From contig CALRUR010000002.1 in NCBI GenBank assembly GCA_943371425.1, forward strand, positions 1-64,000: 64,000 nt of DNA. Reading direction: 5' to 3'. Every line of letters starts with the position of its first letter. The stretch's first letter is position 1. The DNA is from CAJBVG01 sp943371425. Its GTDB lineage: Bacteria; Bacteroidota; Bacteroidia; Sphingobacteriales; Sphingobacteriaceae. Made by a program: the position numbers and the translations under genes. Under the pieces are notes generated by a model, which saw nothing but the letters and a program-made list of their open reading frames with translations, did no database searches and had not been told where the DNA came from. Below are positions 1 to 11,700 of this stretch, one piece after another.

Positions 1-348
1 TACAATGTATTCTTTACTACTTCTAACCCACCGTGTAAAACACCGGAGGAAACCTTTACCATTAAATTTAAAATTATACCGAATACAGATTTAACGAATC
101 CGCTGCCAAATGTGTTTACACCAAACGGCGATAATAAAAACGATACGTACAGAATAGATAAACAATACTTAGTGTATTGCGACCCTGGCTTTAAGTTTAC
201 CATTTTTAACAGATGGGGTAAAATAGTATTCGAATCGGCAGATCCAAACTTTGAATGGACGGCAGATGGCTTAGGTTCTGGAACGTATTTTTATACTTTA
301 GAATCGAAAGTGAGATCGCAAAGTGGAACGATAGACATTATAAAATAA
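1..348 (+). CDS. T9SS type B sorting domain protein, C-terminal fragment
   Basis: The reading frame is open from the first base, so only the end of the gene (about 115 codons) is present. It contains the gliding-motility-associated C-terminal (CHU_C, type B) pattern: V-F-T-P-N-G-D-x-x-N-D-T, then F-x-I-F-N-R-W-G-K-x-V-F-E-S, then G-T-Y-F-Y-T-L and a terminal I-D-I-I-K. This family is known to direct export through the type IX secretion system and attachment at the cell surface. The function of the missing N-terminal part is unknown. The next gene starts 34 bp downstream in the same direction, so the two are probably co-transcribed as a surface-protein cluster. Confidence 0.9.
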   Translation, partial: YNVFFTTSNPPCKTPEETFTIKFKIIPNTDLTNPLPNVFTPNGDNKNDTYRIDKQYLVYCDPGFKFTIFNRWGKIVFESADPNFEWTADGLGSGTYFYTLESKVRSQSGTIDIIK

Positions 349-382
349 TAAGAGTATACAACATTAACATAAATAATTTTAT

Positions 383-3300
383 ATGATTTTATTTAAGAAT
401 TTTCTAAAAAATTCTAACAGAGCTGCTGGTATTTTACTGGTAGCACTTCTGTTTTTAAATTTAGCTTCTAAAGCGCAAAGTAATGTTGATGTAACCATCT
501 CACAAATTATAAGCCCAGTAGGGGCTATACATAACGGTGGTACAAAAGTACTTTCTGTGAGGGTTAGAAACGTTGGGAACGTGGCCATTTCAACTGTAAA
601 ATTAGGTTGGAAATTAAATGGGGTTGCACAAACAGATGTAACTGCGGCGGTAGTTTTACCAGTGCCAAGTAACGCTACTCAAATTTCAACTGCGGTAGTA
701 AATTTATCAGCATCATATGTAGATGCCTTAAATAATTCGATAGAAGTTTATGTTAAAGAAGCACAAAACCAAACAGATGTTAATTCATTAAACGATACCA
801 TTAGAGCTACCTTTGGTTCGCCACTTATTGGAGGCACCAAAACTATTGGGGTGGTAAATGCTGATTATAAAACATTCACGGAAGCTATAAATGCATTAAG
901 ATATAATGGTTTAGCAAATAATATTACCTTTAAAATAAAAGCAGGTGCTTATGCAGATAATGTTGATTTAAATATTGCTGATGTTTATTTACCAAACGGA
1001 AATAAACAAATAATTTTCGAATCGGAAACAGGTAAAAGAGATGTAATATTAATTTCTGAAGCTGCCCAACAAGTAACAGTAAAATTAACAGGGGTAGATG
1101 ATCTTATATTCAGAAATATGAGGTTAGTGAATAGGAACATTGTAACCGGTATAGGAGTACAATTACTTGGTGGAGCCAACAGAAATACCATTAGTAATTG
1201 CGAAATTACAGTAGATTCTATTTCTAACTCTAAGGGTTTTGTGGGTATACTATCTGGTACAATTGCAGGTGCTCCCAACTATACTTTAGGAGTAGTTGCT
1301 GCGGCTAGGTATTTAACTTTAGTAAACAATAAAATTTCAGGTGGGTATTATGGTATAGCGGTATCAGGTCCAGCGGCAACAAGAGACACTGGTTTAGTAC
1401 TCGAAAAAAACGTAATTAACCAAGTTTCTTATTATGGTATTTATGTTAATTTTTCGACCAATGCTAGAATTACCCAAAATAATGTTTTATTAAGACCTTC
1501 CGCAGATATAAAATCGGTAGGATATTTTTTATCAAACATTACAACAGGTGCTCCTGGTAATATACAAATTACTAGGAATTATGTCGCCAACGCTGGTCAG
1601 TATGGAATTTATATGACAGCCGTAACAGGAACAGGTGCACCTACAAATAGATATGTAAACATTTACAATAATATGGTTGCTGGAGGGTTTTTCAGTAATT
1701 ACAGTAATGCAAATTTTAATACTACAGAAACACCTGTAGGTTTATACATGACGAATTGTGGTTGGTCTAACGTGTATTTTAACTCTATATACATGGATGC
1801 CCCAACTAAAACCAATATAATAGATAATACTACTGCATTTTATATAATTGGTTCTACAGCCAACGGAACTACGAGGGTTTATAATAACGTATTATCAAAC
1901 GCTAATAAAGGCTACGCATATTATAATAATTCTGCGGCAGCTTCTAACCCAGTAATATTATCAGACAATAATGATATTTATGTAGCATTACTTGATACAA
2001 ATAACAACCCTACTTCTGGTTTTACTTTTTGGAATACTTTACCTCGAACAAATCTTAGAGATTTAGCCTTGGCAAGTGCAAAAGACAGAAATTCTTTTTC
2101 TAAAGACCCATTGTTTTTTAGTACTACAGATTTGCATTCATTATCTGCAGATTTAAATCAAAAAGGAAGTACGGTACCTTTAACAGAAGTGCCGATTGAT
2201 TTTGATGGGGAGTTACGCGACCAAGTAAACTCACCAGATGTAGGTGCCGATGAATTTGGACCAGGTGGAGAGGACTTTGCTGTAATAGGTGTTGCGCCAG
2301 ATGTGTTTAGATTCAATAGACCAACAGCTTGGAGAATTACTGTACGTTACCAAGGGCCAACAAATGGAAATAAGTTATTGTATTTTAATTATATGATTGA
2401 TGGAGTAGAGCAATTAGACCCCGACAGCGCTATTCAAAATCAATTTACTCAATTATCTAATAACTTTAGAACTCAAACTTTTACAGTACCTATTAAAAAT
2501 TACATTACAAGAACCACTTACCAACCTTTCAAATTCAAAGTATATATTTCTGCAGGTAATATTGGAGATTTACGAGCATACAATGATACCACAGAAGTGG
2601 ATGTATGTGTAGGTTTAGAAGGTACTTTTAGTATTGATAGAAATGCACCTCCAAGCATTACAAACTTTACTTCTTTCCAAGAAGTGTATGATTATTTGAA
2701 GTGTGGAGTTTCGGGCCCTACGATTTTTGAAATTGCAGACGGGGTGTACGATGAGCAAATTAGTTTATGGAAAATTAGAAATTCTTCTGCAACGAATACA
2801 ATTACTTTCAAGTCGAAAAACAATGTGTTTGCTACCAAATTAACCTATGTTAATGGTACAGCAGAAAATCATGCAACCATCTTATTTAACAATGCTCAGT
2901 ATATTATTTTAAAAGATTTAACCATCGAAAACAGAAGTTTAGCGAATGGAACTTGTATACAATTAGCGGGTAATTCTAGATTTAATGAAATCAAAAATAA
3001 TATTATTCGAATAGACTCTACGCTAACTCCATTCCCAACTACTTTAGTTCCTTTAATAGCTTGTAAATTGGGTACGCTTAATTCTGCAACTGCCTCTTAT
3101 GCTGTAAACGCACAAAATAATATTATTTCAAACAATAAAATTTTTGGCGGCTTATATGGTATTGCAATGTATGGCTTGGATACAGACAAGAGAGATTTGA
3201 ATAATATTATTGAACGCAATACGATAACCTCTTTCCATAAGGCGGGTATTTATTTAGAATACTCAGATACCAAAGTAAAAAACAATGTAATTGCAGGTAA

Positions 3301-6300
3301 ATTTGGTATGGACCCAAATGCTTGGGGAATATATGCCAAAGGCTTAGGAGATAGAGCAGGATTATTCAGTAATGAAATTTCAGGTAATAAAATATACGAC
3401 ATTACTTTCCAAGGGATACATTTACTTAATTGTTTAGGTGATAAAGCACCCGGTGCAAAAAAATCCACTTTTGTGGTCAGTAACAATATGATTGGTGGAG
3501 GTTTCACCAATTTATTAACTACAACCGCTGGTATATTTTTAAATACAACAAAAGGTATTTCTATTTTGCATAATACCATTTTGATGGACGCTCCTAGAAC
3601 TTCTACAACAACTCTTTCTAAAACCGTTGCCAGATGTTTTATTGTAAATAGTACAAATGAAGATATTGAAGCACTAAATAATATTTTTTACTCAACAAAT
3701 GGTGCTATCGCCATGGAGTACCATGCTAAATTGCGTCAAGGAAATGTGAAGTCTGGTTTAATTGTTTCAGAAAACAATTTGTATTTTACTACTTATGCAA
3801 ATAAGATTACTCCATTAATATTAATATTACGCTTTGGTAATACACAATCACAACAAAATGCAAGTGTGGAAACGCCTGCTTTAGGCTATAACTTTTCTCA
3901 GTTATCTCAAAGTCCATTAGTTGCTCTAAATAATTTCAAAAAAGCAACTGGAAACACATCTAGAGATCGTAAATCCATTGCTTTACCAGTATTATTTGAT
4001 GAGTTGCCTTATAATTTGCATACTTATGATTTAACGGTAGAAAGTAAAGCAGCTGGAGGCTTAGAAATTACTGATGACTTCGATAAAGAACCACGTAAAT
4101 CTAAAACACCAGACATTGGATGTGATGAGTTTACGGTTCCAAATATAGATTTACAAGTTAAAAGAATTGTTAATCCATTATTGTCGGCTTTAAAACCAAA
4201 CAAAATTGTAGTAGAATTGAGAAATAGAGGTAGATACTCTTTAGACAATCAACAAGTGGCATTAAAATATACTGTTTCCGATTTAGAAAATGGTTTCTCG
4301 TTTTCAAGTACAGATACGGTTACATTAAAATTGCCAAAACCTGGAGACTCTCAAACTTATACATTTAAGAAAAGAGTGAGTGTACCTGCAAGAGGCACTT
4401 ATGATGTATGTGTTGAAAAAGTGAGCGGTTGGTTGACCTTAGATACGGTGTATTATAATGATAAAGTGTGTGCGAATTTATGTACTGGTGTAGAAGGCGA
4501 CTTTTTCATCGGTTTTAATAAAAATAATCCTTTGCCAGGAACAAACCCTGCAAGGTATTATAACACTGTTCAAAAAGCATTAGATGACATTACCTGCGGA
4601 ATTGCAGATGCTACATTCATGTATTTAAACCCCGACAGTAGCCCATATTTAGGTCGAATTTTAATCCCTAAATTTTTAGTGAATTTAGATTCGCCGCTGT
4701 TAAATATTTTACCTTACGGTACAACAAGTAATACTGCGGTAGTTATTCAACAACCCGTATCGCCAACTGGTGATGCAGATAAAATACATTATACGGTTAG
4801 ATTGAACGGCTCTAATTTTGTGAGGTTGTTAAATTTAAACATCAAAAATACAGGCGTAACATTTGGTTCAGCATTACACATTACCAGAAATGCAAAAAAT
4901 AATATTATTGATGGTTGTAAAATAGAAGTAAATTCTACCGCAACCTCTGCATTATTTTATCCAATTGCATTTACATCTACAAATAAATTAAACATAACAG
5001 ATAATAACTCTTTCGCAAAAAATGGTAGTAGTAATAGAATCGTGAAGAATACTATTATTGGAGGGTATGCCGGTATTGCTATGTTAGGTGCAAGTGTGGT
5101 TGATTTCGACTTAAACAATATTATTGATAGTAATATTATTCAAGACTATTACCAATTTGGTATTTACACTGCAAATAATACCATTAAAAGAATTGGATTT
5201 AATCAGTTAACTCCACGTACAAATTCTGCAAACACCTGCGTAACTATTTCCTATAATTTTGCAGGAGAAGGTGGCTTAATAAATGCCAATAAAATTATCA
5301 ACTCAAAACAAATTGGTATAAAAATTTATGGTGTAGATGGATTTTTAAATGAGAGAATGATTGTTTCTAACAATTGGATTACACATAATTTCGGTTTATC
5401 TATTGCAGATACCTCTAGTGCTATTTTAATTAAACGATCAAGTAACATTGGTGTTTATTATAATTCTATTAGATACAACGGTTTAGTTGCTGCATTAAAT
5501 TTTGGAAAAGACAGCGTAATTATACCTGCTGATCCTCCAGAACCAGGTTCTGTTCAATATAATTCGCCTACAAATATTCAAGTTAGAAATAACATTATTC
5601 AGGTCGACTCTACTGCAGGAGCTATTCGTAAGCCTTATACTATTAATTTCAATTCTAACGACCCTACATCAGAATTTGAACATAATGCCTACCATACTGG
5701 TTACCTGTCAAAATTTGCATTCTTTCCGCCACGTGATCAAAGAACATTTGAGATATGGCAATTAAATACGGCTAAAGATTTAACTTCTTATAATAAATCT
5801 ACACTTCCTCCCGACTCAATTTTCCTATCACCTTTTGATATGAATTTAAGAGACACCACCATGTTTGATAAAAGAGGAATTGTGGTAGCAGGAATAAATA
5901 GAGATTATAATAACCGCAAAAGAAGTCCACGCGTTACAGACATCGGTTCGATAGAGTATGAAAGAGAGTTTTTCGATGTTAGTTTATTCGAAATCATGAA
6001 TAAAAAAGCGGTTTATGGTACAAATACATTCACTGTTAAAATACTGAATGAAGGAAATGAAAATTTATCAACAAAATCAATTGTTCTAGAGTATTCATTA
6101 GATTCTGGAATTACTTGGATTGGTACACAAACTGTTCAATTAACAGATTTAAAAGGCAGATACGACGAGCAATTGTTTAGCTTTAATTTAAAACATGTAA
6201 AACGCGATTTCGTATTAATTCCTTTATGTGTAAGAATTGCACCTACTGGCAGGTTGCAAAATGATACCATAACTAGGTATGAAACCATTTGTAAGGATTT

Positions 6301-8659
6301 GTGTGTAGGATTAGAAAAAGGGGAGTATACCATAGGTAAAAATGGTACAGAAGACTTCAGTGATTTTCAACAAGCAGTGGTAGCATTGGTATGTGGTTTT
6401 GATTCATCTATTGTATTCAAAATTTCTCCAGGAAAGTATATAGAAAGATTTAGTATACCGGATATTGCAACCGATGCAGATACAACCGTAACCTTTATTT
6501 CTTCTACCAATAATCCGGATGATGTAATATTAGAATATACAAATACAGCCGAAGATTTAGACCACCATGTGGTTCAATTAAATGGTGCTAGATTTATCTT
6601 GTTTAAAAGCTTAACATTTACGAGTAAGGCCAAAGCAAGAGCCTCTGGTATTCATATAGCTGATACGGCGAAATACATAACCGTTGAAAATTGTACATTC
6701 ATTTTCGATTCTGTTTCAAACATAAATACATTGGTTGGTGTGCTAGCTTCTGGTAAAATAGCATACACAGACCCTGGTTACTCAAGTTATAATACCATTA
6801 GAAATAATAGATTTATTGGTGGTAGTTTTGGTGTAAGGTTATTAGGTAATAAACTTAACGCAACTTCTGGTGCTTCCAAAATAGTCGATAATACATTTAG
6901 AAATGTAAATACAGCAGCTATAGATGTATTCTATTCTCAAATAGACAGTGTAAGTAATAACGATATTGATATGAGAAGAGGAAACAACGAAAGTGTTGGT
7001 ATTAATGTTTATGGATCGTTAACAGATTTCTTAATTACTGGAAACAAAATTAAAAATGCACAAAACATTGGCTTAGTTATAGACAGTTGCCGAACCATTT
7101 CTAAAGGCTTAATTGCAAATAATATGATAGCTGGTGGTTTTGTGGGCGATGGTAGTAAAAACGATTGTGGGTTTTTAATTAAGAGCACAGGGGCATTCCC
7201 AAGTAAAGGAGTTAACTCATCTGGTTTTATAGACATCGTAAACAACTCTGTGTTGTATGATGGTATTAATGATTCTGCATCTGCATTTAATATTCAAATT
7301 TCTAACGGATTAAATGTATTTAACAACGTGTTTGCTAATTACGGAAATGGGTATGCGATTAAATATACCACAGAAGCAAACAGTGTAACAGAATTTAACG
7401 ATGCTAATACCAATTTGCTATTTACTAAAGGTACCATGCTTGCAAAATGGAAAGGAGAGCTTTGTGCTACTTTAGCAGATTTAGGTTTAAAAGATCAAGG
7501 TAATTCACCATTTAATATAGGTAAATCGCCAAAAGGTTTGGGCGAGTTCGATCCATTGTTTAGATCTAAGTATGATTTGCACGTAAATAATACTATGCTT
7601 GATGGAGCTGGTATACCAATAGACATTGTAACCACAGATATTGATGGAGAAAGCAGAAATGCAAGTACACCAGATGTTGGTTGCGACGAGTATTTCCCAG
7701 GCTTTGATATTGGGGTTTCAGAATTTATTACTCCATTAGATCAAGCTACATTTAAAGATACTGTAAGAGTAATTATACGTGTGAAAAATTTCGGTGCAGA
7801 TGTAAACACCATTAAAGTTAAATATACTTTTGATGGAGTATTGGTTGACTCTGCAAGCAGAACACTTTCACCATCTATGAAATTAGATTCAACTACGCTT
7901 GTGTTATTTACAAAACGTTTTTCTACTCGCCAAGCTGGCCCTCATACCATTAAAGCGTTCACAGAAATTAAACGTTTAAATGAAAATAACATTTTTGTAA
8001 ATAACGATTTCAATACCTTAAATGATACTGCAACCATTGTAGTAATATCTAAAGACACTTCAGATATTGGTGCATCTTATTTCTTATCACCACTCAATGG
8101 TTTATCGATAAAACAAAAAACACCGGTGCAAGTGGCAGTAACCAATTACGGAAACCTTGCGGCAAGTAATTTTACCATTGCGTTAAAAGTAAATAACAAG
8201 GTAAAAGAAGTGATGAATGTGGCTGGGCCTTTAAAAGGCAAAGAAACAATGGAGTACCAATTCAATTATCAAATTGATCCAGACTCTGCCGTATTCTTTG
8301 ATGTATGTGCTACAACTTATTTATTCGACGATGTTATTGAAGCGAATGATAGTAATTGCATTATTACCTTAACCTTAGGTGTTATAGAAAGTTCAGCGGA
8401 TAATGGTTTGTTTAGTGTACATCCGAACCCTACGAACTCTATGTTGAATTTTGGAGTTGAATTACCAACGGAAGACAATGTACAAATACAAATTTTTGAT
8501 TTATCGGGCAGGTTAATGAGAGATGATTATGTGAACCAAGTTCCTGCAGGAAAACAAAAAATTGAAATGAATTATGAAGAGTTAGCAGAAGGAACTTATT
8601 TCTTCGTATTAAATACGAAGGATAAAAAGTACAACGGCCGATTTGTAATAATTAAATAA
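383..8659 (+). CDS. Giant T9SS-exported parallel beta-helix/CARDB repeat protein (2758 aa)
   Basis: The N-terminus has a signal peptide ending near residue 32 (hydrophobic A-G-I-L-L-V-A-L-L-F-L, then S-K-A-Q-S). The body is four tandem modules at roughly residues 148-627, 746-1245, 1370-1858 and 1976-2437. Each begins with an F-S-I-D or Y-T-I-G-like strand and a conserved C-G segment, continues with Asn-rich right-handed parallel beta-helix rungs (N-N-x-I-x-G-G patterns), and ends in D-V-G-A-D-E-F or a variant. CARDB-like Ig domains follow each module. The last 75 or so residues (V-H-P-N-P-T-N, G-T-Y-F-F-V-L, V-I-I-K) are a type A T9SS sorting domain. No catalytic motif was recognised; a structural or adhesive surface role is inferred. 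It shares its architecture with the next gene. Confidence 0.9.
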   Translation: MILFKNFLKNSNRAAGILLVALLFLNLASKAQSNVDVTISQIISPVGAIHNGGTKVLSVRVRNVGNVAISTVKLGWKLNGVAQTDVTAAVVLPVPSNATQISTAVVNLSASYVDALNNSIEVYVKEAQNQTDVNSLNDTIRATFGSPLIGGTKTIGVVNADYKTFTEAINALRYNGLANNITFKIKAGAYADNVDLNIADVYLPNGNKQIIFESETGKRDVILISEAAQQVTVKLTGVDDLIFRNMRLVNRNIVTGIGVQLLGGANRNTISNCEITVDSISNSKGFVGILSGTIAGAPNYTLGVVAAARYLTLVNNKISGGYYGIAVSGPAATRDTGLVLEKNVINQVSYYGIYVNFSTNARITQNNVLLRPSADIKSVGYFLSNITTGAPGNIQITRNYVANAGQYGIYMTAVTGTGAPTNRYVNIYNNMVAGGFFSNYSNANFNTTETPVGLYMTNCGWSNVYFNSIYMDAPTKTNIIDNTTAFYIIGSTANGTTRVYNNVLSNANKGYAYYNNSAAASNPVILSDNNDIYVALLDTNNNPTSGFTFWNTLPRTNLRDLALASAKDRNSFSKDPLFFSTTDLHSLSADLNQKGSTVPLTEVPIDFDGELRDQVNSPDVGADEFGPGGEDFAVIGVAPDVFRFNRPTAWRITVRYQGPTNGNKLLYFNYMIDGVEQLDPDSAIQNQFTQLSNNFRTQTFTVPIKNYITRTTYQPFKFKVYISAGNIGDLRAYNDTTEVDVCVGLEGTFSIDRNAPPSITNFTSFQEVYDYLKCGVSGPTIFEIADGVYDEQISLWKIRNSSATNTITFKSKNNVFATKLTYVNGTAENHATILFNNAQYIILKDLTIENRSLANGTCIQLAGNSRFNEIKNNIIRIDSTLTPFPTTLVPLIACKLGTLNSATASYAVNAQNNIISNNKIFGGLYGIAMYGLDTDKRDLNNIIERNTITSFHKAGIYLEYSDTKVKNNVIAGKFGMDPNAWGIYAKGLGDRAGLFSNEISGNKIYDITFQGIHLLNCLGDKAPGAKKSTFVVSNNMIGGGFTNLLTTTAGIFLNTTKGISILHNTILMDAPRTSTTTLSKTVARCFIVNSTNEDIEALNNIFYSTNGAIAMEYHAKLRQGNVKSGLIVSENNLYFTTYANKITPLILILRFGNTQSQQNASVETPALGYNFSQLSQSPLVALNNFKKATGNTSRDRKSIALPVLFDELPYNLHTYDLTVESKAAGGLEITDDFDKEPRKSKTPDIGCDEFTVPNIDLQVKRIVNPLLSALKPNKIVVELRNRGRYSLDNQQVALKYTVSDLENGFSFSSTDTVTLKLPKPGDSQTYTFKKRVSVPARGTYDVCVEKVSGWLTLDTVYYNDKVCANLCTGVEGDFFIGFNKNNPLPGTNPARYYNTVQKALDDITCGIADATFMYLNPDSSPYLGRILIPKFLVNLDSPLLNILPYGTTSNTAVVIQQPVSPTGDADKIHYTVRLNGSNFVRLLNLNIKNTGVTFGSALHITRNAKNNIIDGCKIEVNSTATSALFYPIAFTSTNKLNITDNNSFAKNGSSNRIVKNTIIGGYAGIAMLGASVVDFDLNNIIDSNIIQDYYQFGIYTANNTIKRIGFNQLTPRTNSANTCVTISYNFAGEGGLINANKIINSKQIGIKIYGVDGFLNERMIVSNNWITHNFGLSIADTSSAILIKRSSNIGVYYNSIRYNGLVAALNFGKDSVIIPADPPEPGSVQYNSPTNIQVRNNIIQVDSTAGAIRKPYTINFNSNDPTSEFEHNAYHTGYLSKFAFFPPRDQRTFEIWQLNTAKDLTSYNKSTLPPDSIFLSPFDMNLRDTTMFDKRGIVVAGINRDYNNRKRSPRVTDIGSIEYEREFFDVSLFEIMNKKAVYGTNTFTVKILNEGNENLSTKSIVLEYSLDSGITWIGTQTVQLTDLKGRYDEQLFSFNLKHVKRDFVLIPLCVRIAPTGRLQNDTITRYETICKDLCVGLEKGEYTIGKNGTEDFSDFQQAVVALVCGFDSSIVFKISPGKYIERFSIPDIATDADTTVTFISSTNNPDDVILEYTNTAEDLDHHVVQLNGARFILFKSLTFTSKAKARASGIHIADTAKYITVENCTFIFDSVSNINTLVGVLASGKIAYTDPGYSSYNTIRNNRFIGGSFGVRLLGNKLNATSGASKIVDNTFRNVNTAAIDVFYSQIDSVSNNDIDMRRGNNESVGINVYGSLTDFLITGNKIKNAQNIGLVIDSCRTISKGLIANNMIAGGFVGDGSKNDCGFLIKSTGAFPSKGVNSSGFIDIVNNSVLYDGINDSASAFNIQISNGLNVFNNVFANYGNGYAIKYTTEANSVTEFNDANTNLLFTKGTMLAKWKGELCATLADLGLKDQGNSPFNIGKSPKGLGEFDPLFRSKYDLHVNNTMLDGAGIPIDIVTTDIDGESRNASTPDVGCDEYFPGFDIGVSEFITPLDQATFKDTVRVIIRVKNFGADVNTIKVKYTFDGVLVDSASRTLSPSMKLDSTTLVLFTKRFSTRQAGPHTIKAFTEIKRLNENNIFVNNDFNTLNDTATIVVISKDTSDIGASYFLSPLNGLSIKQKTPVQVAVTNYGNLAASNFTIALKVNNKVKEVMNVAGPLKGKETMEYQFNYQIDPDSAVFFDVCATTYLFDDVIEANDSNCIITLTLGVIESSADNGLFSVHPNPTNSMLNFGVELPTEDNVQIQIFDLSGRLMRDDYVNQVPAGKQKIEMNYEELAEGTYFFVLNTKDKKYNGRFVIIK

Positions 8660-8681
8660 AAAAATAAAAACTACAAAAAAT

Positions 8682-8705
8682 GGAGCTTCCCTTAAAAGAA
8701 GCTCC
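8682..8705. other. Perfect hairpin between the two giant genes
   Basis: Two 8-base arms (GGAGCTTC and GAAGCTCC) flank an 8-base loop. It lies 16 bp upstream of the next ATG. There is no T-run after it on the plus strand, so it is not a classical terminator for the upstream gene; an mRNA stability or processing hairpin in a shared transcript is possible. Confidence 0.5.
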
Positions 8706-8720
8706 CAAAAATCAAATAAA

Positions 8721-11700
8721 ATGAATAAAAAGTTCTACAGTATTGTTATTGCCTTGTTAATAAGTTTGGTTTCTATCCAAGCCAATGCACAAACGAAGTA
8801 TTTCAGTGGTATTTATACCATTGGAGGTAGTAATGCAAACTATCAAAACATTCAAAAAGCATTGTCAGATTTGTTATCATCAAACTCTGAAGTAATAGGT
8901 CGTGTTACTTTTAACATACGCCCTGGAGTATATTTAGAAAACATAACATTAAAACCATACAACGGTGCTTCTGCAAAAAACTTTGTAGTATTTAAATCAG
9001 AAACGGGTAAGGCATCAGATGTTACCATTAAACACCCGGGCGATAATACACTATATAACAACCAAGTTATACGTTTTGAAGGTTGTAGTTATTATACGCT
9101 ACAAGATTTAACCATCGAAAACGACAGGGTTATTACTGCATCCAATCAGTTTGCCTCTGCTATTCATTTTACGTATAATAGAGATACTAAAAAACCATCA
9201 GAATATAATACGATCAATAGATGTATTATAAAAGTAGATTCTAATTACACCATTTTTAATGGTAATACTATTCCAATTGTTGCATCAGATATTAACAATA
9301 CTTCAGTTGGTGAAGTGTGTGCAAACTACAACGTTATTTCTAACAACTCTATTTATGGAGGTACATACGGAATTAGGTTGTTAGGTAAAAGTACAGTACA
9401 ACCAGGTAAAGGAAATAAAATAACTGGAAATAAAATTTACAAAGCATACAGTGGAATGGATATAGATTTTAATAACATACCATTAATAGCTTTTAACCAA
9501 ATTAATTGCAGACCAAACCCAAACGAAGCTCATTTTGGTATACGTGTGCGTAACGCAAGTGGTAACTTTAGTATCCATAGCAATGTGATAAAAGATTATG
9601 GAACTTTTGGTATGTTTTTTTACAACGTAACCGGTGGTGCGGCAGCCTATATTTATAACAACATGATTTCTGGAAGCTCTAAAACAACTTACTCTAGAGG
9701 TATACATGTTGAGTTTAGCAGATCGTTACAGTTTTATCACAACTCCATTTATTACAGTAATACATTTTCTACAGAAAAAGCGGCAATGGTAATTGAAAAT
9801 TCAGGAGCATTACCAGCTACTAAAATCAGCATAAAAAACAATATATTTTATGCAACAGGTGGTGCCGCTCCAATTATAATAAGGGCAGGATCTAGTATAG
9901 ATACAAGTAATTACAATTGTTATTTTAATGCAACTACTACTACCTTAGGTATTATTGGCGGTACTAATAGAAACAGCTTAGTGGCTTTAAAAGCTGCTTT
10001 AGCAAAAGACGGACAATCGATAAGTGCAAATCCTAATTTTGCTTCGCCAACTTCATTAAGAATGAATAGCAAAGCCTTAATACGCCGAGCTGCTGTATTA
10101 ACATTTATTGCCTTCGATTTTGAAAACCATCCACGCGACCCTGAAACACCAGACATTGGTGCCGATGAGGTAATTAGAAGTGCAGTAGATTTAGAAGTAT
10201 TTCATTTAGATAAAAATTTCGTTCCTAAAGAAGGTAGTAACATATTGCCAGTGGTAATTAAAAACGACGGATTACTTTCTTTAAATGGCAATAAAATATT
10301 AGTAAGTTACAAAGTAAATAGTGGTAACTATACCACTCCAGAAGAGTTTACTTTACAAACCTTAAGTAAATCGTACTCTAAACAAATTATAAATTTAGCG
10401 GAGCCTTGGTTAATTCCTAGTCCTGGGCAATACACGCTTATTATAAGAGTTACACCTCCAGTTCCAAATGATACTTGGCAAGAAAACGATGCAGATACTT
10501 TAAATATTTGTGTGGGTTTAAATGGAAACTATACCATTGGCGGCCCGGTAGGAAATAAAAACTACCCAACTTTTGCATCTGCAATTGCTGCATTCGAATG
10601 TGGTATTGGCGGTCCAACGGTATTTAATGTTTACCCCGGAACCTATGCTGGTTTTACATTGCCAGTATTAAAAGGAGTAACCCCAACAAATACCTTAACA
10701 TTTAGATCAGTTACGGGTAACCCTGCAGATGTTATTATAGAAAACACCTTAGCAGGCCAAACAACTTTATCGCATCCGGTTATTCAGATAGACGGCATGG
10801 ATTATGTAAATATTAGAAACTTTACCTTAAACAATACCTCTACTAGCAATTTCGCATCGGGCTTCCATATTACAGATGGATCTACTAATGTTACCATAGA
10901 TAGTTGTATTGTAAATGTTCCTACTACTTCAAATCTATCTGCAAATATTTTCCCTGTGGTAATGTCGCAGAAAATAAAAATAGATAGCGGTGCAGTGTAT
11001 AGCAACATCACTATTAAAAATAGTACCTTAAGAAATGGAATTGCAGGTGTTCAATTATTTGGTCGTAATGTTGGAACGAGAGCACAAAACGTAAGTGTTA
11101 TTAATACTAAAATCGACTCTTCATTTTTATATGGAATTAGTTCCAACTTCGTAAATGTGGGTGAGATTTCTAATAACTCTATTACGTTAAAATCTAACTC
11201 AAACGTTGCGAGTGAAGCCATTAGAATTGTAGTTTCTAAATACAATACGGTTATCAACTCAAATAAAACTAGTAATGCAGGTTCACGTGCCTTAAACTTA
11301 ACCTCTGTAGAAGGTGTTACCAATGTCGACATTGCTAACAATATGTTTGGTGGCGGTTATAAAACTACTGGCAACGGTGCAGGTATTTATTTTAATGAAG
11401 TAAACAAAATAAACCTATACCATAACTCTGTAATTTATGATAAAGCTTCTATAGAAGTGCCAAATAACTCTTCTGCCTTTTTCTTAGCAGCAGGTGCCAA
11501 TGTAAGTTTGTTTAACAATATATTTTATAACCCTGCAGGCGGTTATGCATATTATGTAACTAGCCAAACCTCTATTAGAGCTGCAAACAATAATATATAT
11601 TATACAGATGCAGATCAAACCACAGGTTTGTATGCCTATTATGGTGGCGATAGAGTAAACTTAGTTGCCCTTAAAGCAGCCATGCAAGGCTTCGAATCTA